A DNA stretch of 64,000 nucleotides from Pseudochelatococcus lubricantis. GTDB taxonomy: Bacteria > Pseudomonadota > Alphaproteobacteria > Rhizobiales > Beijerinckiaceae. The notes under the pieces are model-generated. The model searched no databases. It worked only from the letters and a program-made list of their open reading frames with translations, and was not told the DNA's origin. The stretch's first letter is position 1. Each line of letters opens with the position of its first letter. Shown here piece after piece: positions 57,823-64,000 of this stretch. Made by a program: the position numbers and the translations under genes. The stretch lies in contig NZ_JBHLXC010000012.1 of NCBI RefSeq assembly GCF_042432495.1, forward strand, positions 310,001-374,000. The letters run 5' to 3'.

Positions 57823-59238
57823 ATGACGGCAGTCTCATTCCCTGAACCGCTCTTTCACGACATTCCTTTCTCCGTCGCCGTCGTCGGCGGCGGGTTTACC
57901 GGAACCGTATTTGCCATCAAGTACCTTGCCGTCGCGCGGCGCCCCGTCACCATCGCCATCGTGGAGCCGCGCGAGATGCTCGGCGGCGGCGTGGCGTATT
58001 CCACACGCGATGACGTCCATCTCATGAATGCGCCCGCGACCGTATTCGGCATTGACAGGAGCGATCCCGAGGGATTTTCACGCTGGCTGGAAACGGCATG
58101 TGGTGCGGAGCGGCTTTCGGAATGGACCGTCGCCGGCGAAGCCTATCCGCCACGCCGGCTTTACGGCGCGTACGTGCGCTCGGAACTCGAACGCACGGCC
58201 ACTACTGCCCGCGCCACGGTCCGGCACATCAGGGATGTCGTGACAGACCTGGAGCTGGGCGCGGATGCCGCCACTCTCCATCTTGCCGAAGGCGGAAAGC
58301 TATCCGCGCGACAGGTCGTCCTCGCAGTTGGCGTGACCTCGGCAAGACCCGCGTTCGTGACCGGGGAGGCCGGCGCTCACCCCGGCTACGTGGCTGACCC
58401 GTGGGAACACGGGGTGCTGGACCGGCTGGCGCGGAGCGGAAAAATCGTCACGATCGGCACCGGACTAACGATGCTGGATGTCGCCGCGTCCCTTGAACGG
58501 GCCGGGTTCGGAGGGGAACTCGTCGCCATCTCCCGCAGCGGTCTGGTTTCGGAGGGCCGCCGCAAGGTCGTCAGCCTTCCGGTTCTGGCCGAAAACGAAG
58601 AAGCGCCCGACAGGCTGGTCCCTTTCCTGCGGCAGGTGCAGATCATGCGGCATTCCCTTGCTGCGTCCGGCGGCGATTGGCAATCGATCGTACCAGCGAT
58701 CAAAGCCCAGATACCCGGCCTCTGGCGGCGCGGGTCATCCCGCGAGCGCCGCAACTTCCTGCGGTTCCTGCGCAGGTTCTGGGAAACTGCACTGCATCGC
58801 GCCGCACCCCAGACGGCGGCAGCCGTCGAGCGCTCGCTGGCGAGAGGGCGACTCACGACGTTGAGTGGCCGCATCGTATCGGTTTCGGTCACCAGTAGCG
58901 GCGCCCTACAGATCTCGTTGAGGCAGCGCTCCGACGGATCCGCTGTCATCATCGAGGCCGACGCCGTGGTGAATTGCTCCGGTCCCCGCCACGATATTAG
59001 CGACGCAGCTCAGCCCGCGCTCGTCCGCAACCTGCTTGGAAGAGGGCTGATCGTGCCCGGCCCGGAACAGTTCGGGCTCCTGGCAACCCCGGATGGCCGG
59101 GTGATCGATCGCAACGGAAGTGTCAGTGACCGTCTGAGTGCCATCGGCCCGCTGATGCGCGGGATTCACTGGGAGTCGAATGGCGCCATCGAATGTCTCG
59201 ATCAGGCCATCGGCGTCGCGGAAAGGCTCGCCCGGTAA
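57823..59238 (+). CDS. FAD/NAD(P)-binding protein (PF13454-like)
   Basis: The 471-residue protein has an N-terminal dinucleotide fold FSVAVVGGGFTGTVFAIKYL (residues 16-35), then GGGVAYSTRDDVHLMNAPATVFGIDRSDPEGFSRWL, the signature of the FAD-NAD(P)-binding family often annotated as hydroxyacylglutathione hydrolase-like or HI0933-related. A second nucleotide-binding stretch KIVTIGTGLTMLDVAASLERAGF follows and a C-terminal VVNCSGPRHDI...NGAIECLDQAIGVAERLA. It probably acts as a flavin oxidoreductase. Next to SfnB/LLM-type enzymes it could supply reduced flavin or oxidise the same substrate; this is inference. Confidence 0.85.
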   Translation: MTAVSFPEPLFHDIPFSVAVVGGGFTGTVFAIKYLAVARRPVTIAIVEPREMLGGGVAYSTRDDVHLMNAPATVFGIDRSDPEGFSRWLETACGAERLSEWTVAGEAYPPRRLYGAYVRSELERTATTARATVRHIRDVVTDLELGADAATLHLAEGGKLSARQVVLAVGVTSARPAFVTGEAGAHPGYVADPWEHGVLDRLARSGKIVTIGTGLTMLDVAASLERAGFGGELVAISRSGLVSEGRRKVVSLPVLAENEEAPDRLVPFLRQVQIMRHSLAASGGDWQSIVPAIKAQIPGLWRRGSSRERRNFLRFLRRFWETALHRAAPQTAAAVERSLARGRLTTLSGRIVSVSVTSSGALQISLRQRSDGSAVIIEADAVVNCSGPRHDISDAAQPALVRNLLGRGLIVPGPEQFGLLATPDGRVIDRNGSVSDRLSAIGPLMRGIHWESNGAIECLDQAIGVAERLAR

Positions 59239-59292
59239 GCCGGCGCACGCGCGGAGGTAATGATCGGGGTCCGGATATTCATCCGGCGCACC

Positions 59293-60276
59293 TCAGTACG
59301 CAGGCGAGTGATGAAGCGCTTCGGACTTCAGCCATTTCCTGAACGTCTGCACGCGGCGAATTTGCGACTTCTGCTTCGTGGTAACGAAGTAGTAGGAAAA
59401 GTTGACGCCTGCCGTCTCGCCGAACGGGACAACAAGCCGGCCGGCATCCAGATCCGCCTGTGCCAGACGAGATTTTGCCAGCGCTATGCCCATGCCCGCC
59501 ACCGCGGCGTCGATGGCCAGCGCTGAGAGGTTGAAGTGCGGGCCGCTGTCACCGGGCAAGATGCCGACACCGTGCCGGCCGAGCCAGACTCCCCAGCTGA
59601 CGCTGCCGTCCTCGTTCTCTGACGAGTCGTCGTGAATCAGGGGAACCGTGCGAACAATCTCCCCGATAGACAGATTGTGTATCTTCGCATGCAGCGAAGG
59701 ACTGCACACCGGCACGATGGATTCCGAGAGAATGAGTTCGGAAGCGAGATTCCGGCATATGCCGGAACTGAATCGGATGGCGCAGTCGATGTTATCGTCC
59801 GAAAAGCTGCCGAGCGTCAGGCTGGAGTCCAGTTGGATTTCGAGATCGGGATGCTTGCTGCGCAGCCCCGCCAGCCTGGGAACGAGCCACTTGTAGGCGA
59901 AGGACGGCGTCACGGAGACGCGTAGCGGCCCTTCAACGGCGATCCGCGTTACATGTTCCACGCCGTCCGAGATCAGGTGAAAGGCCTCCTCCAGATAAGG
60001 ATACAGCGCCTCTCCTATCTCGGTGATCTGCAAACGGTTGCCATCACGGACGAACAGCTGCGCCCCGAGATGATCTTCGAGCGCCCGGATCTGCATGCCC
60101 ACGGCAGCCGGCGTCACATAGAGCTTGTCGCTCGCGTTCTTGAATGAAAGCTCACGCGCCACGACGACGAACGTACGCAACGCGGTGAGCGGCGGCAGCT
60201 TCGACAGGGAGGGCGGACGAAGCCTCGATGGGCCGGAATGATTTTTCGTGAACGCTGCAATGTGTGAGATTGCCAT
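59293..60276 (-). CDS. LysR-family regulator (GcvA-like)
   Basis: The 327-residue protein has a GcvA-type LysR start LPPLTALRTFVVVARELSFKNASDKLYVTPAAVGMQIRALEDHLGAQLFVRDGNRLQITEIGEALYPYLEEAF and effector domain PLRVSVTPSFAYKWLVPRLAGLRSKHPDLEIQLD. The ATG at 60276 is preferred over the longer frame at 60321. It converges with the FAD-protein gene and may control that organosulfur cluster. A Glu-Asp-rich segment (SSENEDGSV) in the effector domain is unusual. Confidence 0.9.
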   Translation of the reverse strand: MAISHIAAFTKNHSGPSRLRPPSLSKLPPLTALRTFVVVARELSFKNASDKLYVTPAAVGMQIRALEDHLGAQLFVRDGNRLQITEIGEALYPYLEEAFHLISDGVEHVTRIAVEGPLRVSVTPSFAYKWLVPRLAGLRSKHPDLEIQLDSSLTLGSFSDDNIDCAIRFSSGICRNLASELILSESIVPVCSPSLHAKIHNLSIGEIVRTVPLIHDDSSENEDGSVSWGVWLGRHGVGILPGDSGPHFNLSALAIDAAVAGMGIALAKSRLAQADLDAGRLVVPFGETAGVNFSYYFVTTKQKSQIRRVQTFRKWLKSEALHHSPAY

Positions 60277-60704
60277 CTGAATGCGCCAGTCTGGTCGATG
60301 CCAATAACGGAAGCTTCCCACAACTCATGATGCCGCATATGGGGAGTCGTCGCGAAGCGGTATTTCAGAAGACGGGCGTCGGCCGTTTCCGCGAAAGCCG
60401 GACTATCGCCGAGGACGGATGCAGCACCATTGCATGAGCGCTGGTCTGGACGATATCCGGTTCTATCTACCTTTGATCGGCTGGCTGCTCCGATTCCATC
60501 ATTTATTTAATCAAATACATAGACTTTATATTTTTTTAAATGAGTGCACGTTGGCTGTCAAGGGACGGTCTCTCGTCCTCATCGGATGTAGACAAAAGCA
60601 GGAAATGGAACGGGAGGCAGCGGCGAGAATCTCGCCGACGATCCGTTTCTGCAGGACGAAATAGGCACGCGCCCCACTGATCGTGAGGCTCCCGTACAGG
60701 CGGC
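60277..60704. other. Gene-free region with an AT-rich core
   Basis: About 430 bp with no supported gene. The core 60490-60545 (CATTTATTTAATCAAATAC, TTTATATTTTTTTAAATG) is strongly AT-rich. The downstream permease fragment begins abruptly near 60705, so a deletion endpoint or insertion scar lies here. Confidence 0.5.
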
Positions 60705-61239
60705 GGGGCTTTTCGTCGGCATGTCGCGCCGGGGCGGGCTCGCGCTCTCGCCCACCCTGCATACGCTGCGCCAGATCGCGCTGTTCGCGTGGATTCCGCT
60801 GCTGACGTCGTGGTTTGGCAACGGCGAGGCGACGAAGCTCTGCTTCGTCGCCATCTCGACCTTCTTCCCGCTCTTCCTCGCCACGGAGCAGGGACTGCGC
60901 ACGGTCCCCGCGACGCTGAGGGAGGTGGCGGGGGTGCTGCACCTGTCGCGCCGGCGCACGATCACCGCCCTGCTGCTGCCGGCCGCCCTGCCCTCGATCG
61001 GCGTCGGCGTCCAGATCGCGTTGATATCCGCCTGGATCGGAACGGTGGGCGCGGAATACGCCATCGGCAACGGCCGCGGGCTCGGCAGCTATATCGCCAG
61101 CGCGCGGGACCAGTTCCGCATGGATATCGTCATCGTCGGCGTCGCCGTGCTGGCGGCCGTCGGCGCGGGCCTCCACTACCTCTCCCGCGCCGCCATCGCC
61201 CGGCTCACGCCGTGGAACAGCCCAAGGAGCGGCGCATGA
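60705..61239 (+). pseudogene. 5'-truncated ABC permease (SsuC/TauC type)
   Basis: The conserved sequence begins around AAGLFVGMSRR and continues LSPTLHTLRQIALFAWIPLLTSWFGNGEATKLCFVAISTFFP, the EAA loop LREVAGVLHLSRRRTITALLLPAALPSIGVGVQIAL and GAEYAIGNGRGLGSYIASAR. This is the C-terminal two-thirds of a sulfonate/nitrate/taurine permease of about 270 residues. Upstream codons in the same frame do not resemble the family, and a TAG lies near 60589. An ATG at 60721 could still yield a 172-residue product. The stop overlaps the next ATPase start (ATGA). Confidence 0.75.
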
Positions 61240-62003
61240 CGCCGGTTCAGTCCTCGCCGGCCCCGTCGCTGGCCATCGAGAACGTCCGCAAGACCTTCAC
61301 CGTCGAGACGCGGACATTCGCCGCACTGGACGACGTGAGCCTGACCCTGCGGCACAACGAGATCGTCAGCATCCTCGGCCCCTCGGGCTGCGGCAAGTCC
61401 ACCCTGCTGCGACTCGTCGCCGGCCTCGAAACGCCGGATGCGGGGGCGCTCTTCATCAACGGGCGCGGGCCGGTGGCCGGCCCGGCGCGGGATTGCGCCA
61501 TCGTGTTTCAGGACCATCGGCTGTTTCCGTGGCTGACGGTGAGCGGGAACGTCGATCTCGCGCTCGATTCCTGCCGCCTCGCGCCGGCGGAGCGGCGTGA
61601 GCGCGTGCGCCGCTACATCGCGCTCGTCGGCCTCGGCAGCTTCGCTTCCGCCTATCCCCGGCAATTGTCCGGCGGCATGGCGCAGCGCGCCGCCATCGCG
61701 CGGGCGCTGGTCGCGGAGCCGGCGCTGCTGCTGATGGACGAGCCGTTCGGCGCGCTCGACTCGCTGCTGCGCACCCGCCTGCAGGGCGAGTTGCTCGATA
61801 TCTGGGAGCGCAACCGAGTCACCATCCTGCTCGTCACCCACGATGTCGAGGAAGCGATCTACCTCAGCGACCGCGTCGTCGTGATGCAGCCCAATCCCGG
61901 CCGCATCCGCGCCGTGGTCGATGTCGGCCTGCCGCGACCGCGCCAGCGGGAGGAAACGGCGTTCATCGCCCTGCGCAAGTCGCTGCTGGAACTGCTTTCC
62001 TGA
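61236..62003 (+). CDS. ABC transporter ATP-binding protein (SsuB/TauB/NrtD type)
   Basis: The 255-residue ATPase has Walker A GPSGCGKST (residues 48-56), Q-loop IVFQDHRLFPWLTVSGNV, signature LSGGMAQRAAIARAL, Walker B LLLMDEPFGALD and H-loop LVTHDVEEAIYLSDR. The FQDHRLFPW and SGGMAQRA strings are those of sulfonate/nitrate/taurine importers. The start at 61236 overlaps the truncated permease stop. With its own permease damaged, it may serve the intact downstream permease. Confidence 0.92.
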   Translation: MTPVQSSPAPSLAIENVRKTFTVETRTFAALDDVSLTLRHNEIVSILGPSGCGKSTLLRLVAGLETPDAGALFINGRGPVAGPARDCAIVFQDHRLFPWLTVSGNVDLALDSCRLAPAERRERVRRYIALVGLGSFASAYPRQLSGGMAQRAAIARALVAEPALLLMDEPFGALDSLLRTRLQGELLDIWERNRVTILLVTHDVEEAIYLSDRVVVMQPNPGRIRAVVDVGLPRPRQREETAFIALRKSLLELLS

Positions 62004-62149
62004 GACGAATCCGGCATGGCAACCATGGCCGCCGCTGCAGCCGGGCGGTCCTGCGGGCCGGTGCCGAACACGGAGCCGAGCAGCTTCGTCTTCTCATTTT
62101 GAGATAAATTCAGTAGATTTAATATAATTCGCCTTGCGAGACCTTTTTT

Positions 62150-62168
62150 GGGGTTATAGGATAACCCC
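62150..62168 (+). promoter_or_regulatory. Perfect 19-bp dyad upstream of the binding-protein gene
   Basis: GGGGTTAT-AGG-ATAACCCC is a perfect inverted repeat with 8-bp arms, placed 29 bp before the binding-protein ATG and directly after a six-T run. Its position between an AT-rich promoter-like stretch (62090-62140) and the gene suits an operator. Confidence 0.6.
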
Positions 62169-62197
62169 ATCAATCATCGGCGAAGGTACATCCCGCT

Positions 62198-63229
62198 ATG
62201 CATTCATCGTCCGGCATTTTCCGCCTCCCGCGGCGCACCGTCATGACGGCCATCCTCGCGTCCGTCATTGCGGCGGCGGTTCATTCATCGCCCTCCCCGG
62301 CGCAGGAGGCGGGCAAGCCTGCCGGACAGGTGGCGCCCGTGGAGCTGAACTTCGGCTTTCCGTGGAACGGCGGCGTGGGCTTTCCGCCCGCGCTGACCGA
62401 CGCCACCGGCTATGCCATCCACCTCGGCCTCGCAGGGCCGATCCTGGAGGCACACGGCTTCAAGCTCGGCCGGCAGATCGGCTTCAACACCGGGCCCCTG
62501 GCGCTCGCAGGCCTGCAGAGCGGCGAGATCCAACTGGCGCAGACGGGCGAGACGCCGGCCGTGCTCACGGTGGTCAACGGCCAGGCGACGCGCGCGGTGA
62601 CGATCGGCGCGCCGGCGGGAGACCTGTGGATCGTCGCGCGGAAGTCCGAGGCGGGCAAGCTCGAGGACCTCGCCGGCAAGTCGATCGGCGCGGCCTTCGG
62701 CTCCAACTTCGACAAGTTCGCGCTGGCGGCGCTGAAGCGCACCGGCCAGCAGGACAAGGTGAAGCTCGTCAACCTGTCGCCGTCGGAAACCTATCCCGCC
62801 CTGCAGAGCGGCGGCGTCGCGGCGGTGGTGGCGAGCCCGCCGCAGGCCGTGGGCTGGCGGCGGAAGGACAAGGACGTCCACATCATCGCCCGCGCCCGCG
62901 AAGGAGATCCCACGCTCGAACTGAGCGCGAGCGTCGTGGTGACGACCGAGGACTTCGCCGCGCGCAATCCCGGCCTGCAGAAGGCGTTGTGGGAGGTGCA
63001 GAAGGCCGGCATCGCGGAAATCCGGAAGGATCCGCAGAAGTACTACACATTCTACAGCCAGAAGACGGGCCTGTCGCCCGAGGAATCCAGCACCGTCGTC
63101 CTGCTCAACTTCGCCGACGCGCCGATTGCGCCGGACGGCCTGAAGGTGATCAGGAGCTCGCTGGCGTTTCTCACCGATACGGGCGTCATCAAGCGCAGCG
63201 CCGATGTCGACGCCTGGGCTCTGAAATAA
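62198..63229 (+). CDS. ABC transporter substrate-binding protein (SsuA/NrtA-like)
   Basis: The 343-residue protein has a signal sequence (RRTVMTAILASVIAAAVHSSPSPA) and the sulfonate/nitrate-type binding fold: GFKLGRQIGFNTGPLALAGLQSGEIQLAQTGETPAVLTVVNGQATRAVTIGAP, LEDLAGKSIGAAFGSNFDKFALAALKRTGQ and LVNLSPSETYPALQSGGVAAVVASPPQAV. A later ATG (MTAIL) could be the true start. It is followed 18 bp later by its permease. The ligand is probably an aliphatic sulfonate or related anion, inferred from family and the nearby organosulfur genes. Confidence 0.9.
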   Translation: MHSSSGIFRLPRRTVMTAILASVIAAAVHSSPSPAQEAGKPAGQVAPVELNFGFPWNGGVGFPPALTDATGYAIHLGLAGPILEAHGFKLGRQIGFNTGPLALAGLQSGEIQLAQTGETPAVLTVVNGQATRAVTIGAPAGDLWIVARKSEAGKLEDLAGKSIGAAFGSNFDKFALAALKRTGQQDKVKLVNLSPSETYPALQSGGVAAVVASPPQAVGWRRKDKDVHIIARAREGDPTLELSASVVVTTEDFAARNPGLQKALWEVQKAGIAEIRKDPQKYYTFYSQKTGLSPEESSTVVLLNFADAPIAPDGLKVIRSSLAFLTDTGVIKRSADVDAWALK

Positions 63230-63247
63230 CGGGCCCGGCGGCGGAAG

Positions 63248-64000
63248 ATGAGCAACTCCCATGGAGCGGCGATGACCGGCTGCGCGCCGGCGGGGGCCGG
63301 GGGCGGGGTGGTGGGACGGCGGGGCGGATACCGGCTCGTATCGCCGAAGGCCGCCCGCGCCGCCCGGCCATCGGCGGCGGCGGACATCGCGATGCGCGCG
63401 CTCGTGCCGGCGGCGGCCGTCGCCTTCTGGTGGCTCGCCTCGCGGCAAGGGTGGATCAGGCCGCAATTGCTGCCCCCGCCCGGCGATGTCCTGACGGCGT
63501 TCCTCACGCTGATGCAGAACGGCATGCTGTGGGACAATCTCTCCGTCTCGCTCGCCCGGGCCGGCGTCGGCTTTCTGATCGGCATCGCGATCGCGCTGCC
63601 GCTCGGCATCCTGGCGGGCCTTTACAGGCTTGGCGACCAGTTGATCGACCCGACCCTCCAGATGATCAGGACGATACCGTTTCTCGCGGTCGCGCCCCTG
63701 TTCGTCGTCTGGCTGGGTATCGGCGAACCGCACAAGATCGCGCTGGTCGCGCTCGCCTGCGCGGTGCCGTTCTACCTCAACACCCAGGGCGGCGTGCGCC
63801 AGGCGGATCCCGCCATCCTGGAGGCGGCGCAGGTCTTTGGCGCCTCCCGGGCGGAGGTCGTCTGGCGTATCATCCTGCCCAACGCGCTGCCCCAGATGCT
63901 GATCGGGCTGCGGCAATCGATCGGCCTCGCCTTGCTCGCGCTCGTTCTGGCGGAACAGACGAACGCACCCAAGGGCATCGGCGCGCTGGCGCTCGCGGCG
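63248..64000 (+). CDS. ABC permease (SsuC/TauC type), 3' end outside window
   Basis: The frame is open from ATG 63248 to the last base. After a Gly/Ala/Arg-rich tail of about 45 residues, the protein reads VPAAAVAFWWLASRQGWIRPQLLPPPGDVL, then SLARAGVGFLIGIAIALPLG, LIDPTLQMIRTIPFLAVAPLFVVWLGIGEPHK and the EAA loop LEAAQVFGASRAEVVWRIILPNALPQMLIGLRQSIG, standard for sulfonate/taurine permeases. About 20-40 residues should remain beyond the window. An internal ATG at 63272 is an alternative start. Confidence 0.9.
   Translation, partial: MSNSHGAAMTGCAPAGAGGGVVGRRGGYRLVSPKAARAARPSAAADIAMRALVPAAAVAFWWLASRQGWIRPQLLPPPGDVLTAFLTLMQNGMLWDNLSVSLARAGVGFLIGIAIALPLGILAGLYRLGDQLIDPTLQMIRTIPFLAVAPLFVVWLGIGEPHKIALVALACAVPFYLNTQGGVRQADPAILEAAQVFGASRAEVVWRIILPNALPQMLIGLRQSIGLALLALVLAEQTNAPKGIGALALAA

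Noticed and set aside
62285..63916. A 543-codon minus-strand frame across the sulfonate-type genes
   Set aside because: It is low-complexity Arg/Asp/Gly-rich and antisense to two clearly recognisable proteins.
1..64000. CRISPR arrays, rRNA or intact tRNA genes, and prophage modules
   Set aside because: No regularly spaced repeats, no conserved rRNA stretches, no complete tRNA cloverleaf and no phage structural genes were seen.

Overview
The window is high-GC chromosomal or megaplasmid-like DNA from an alphaproteobacterium, most probably of the order Hyphomicrobiales (Rhizobiales). This is inferred from the GC-rich, tightly packed operons with ATGA start/stop overlaps, the abundance of ABC and TRAP importers each paired with a one-component regulator, and a sigmaE-ChrR stress locus of the Rhodobacter type. 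Genus cannot be decided from the sequence alone. It reads as a catabolic/transport accessory region: few housekeeping genes, many regulators, and several decayed genes and IS remnants.

Layout. 1-6.1 kb: small-molecule hydrolysis genes (isochorismatase-VOC fusion, CobW GTPase, two RidA proteins, a cytosine-deaminase-like amidohydrolase) with GntR and TetR regulators; the TetR/RidA intergenic region carries three copies of one palindrome. 6.2-13.7 kb: a complete ferric-siderophore uptake locus (ATPase, two FecCD permeases, binding protein, TonB-dependent receptor, AraC regulator). 14-20.2 kb: a DNA-binding-domain-only DeoR protein, then a LacI-controlled ABC importer ending in a GpdQ-like phosphodiesterase. 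20.3-22.3 kb: LysR plus a YeiH-family membrane protein. 22.3-26 kb: a decay zone with LysR and reductase fragments, a 1.2-kb IS3-family element whose transposase lacks the first catalytic aspartate, a secreted-protein gene apparently split by it, an SDR gene and a broken lysR.

26.1-28.9 kb: acnB. 29.4-37.3 kb: a photooxidative-stress and membrane-lipid island made of sigE-chrR-DUF1295, FAD oxidase plus CFA-like methyltransferase, photolyase plus DUF1365, and DUF2177. Three sites in it share the pattern TGATCC-N18-TA(G/A)AA and probably define the local sigmaE regulon. 37.7-39.1 kb: a frameshifted hipA fragment next to a methionine aminopeptidase/ParD-like gene pair. 39.4-50.2 kb: a divergent LysR and an eleven-gene operon (two PrpD, two MaoC, acyl-CoA dehydrogenase, CoA-transferase, CitE-type lyase, TRAP transporter) that matches the gene content of itaconate/C5-dicarboxylate catabolism loci. 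50.4-53 kb: IS66 remnant, EamA transporter, AlkZ-like glycosylase. 53.2-64 kb: organosulfur-type genes (SfnB/DszC-like flavoprotein, family-5 binding protein, LLM monooxygenase, FAD protein, LysR) followed by sulfonate/nitrate-type ABC genes, one permease 5'-truncated and one running off the window end.

All functional assignments are from reading translated sequence and gene order; no database search was run.
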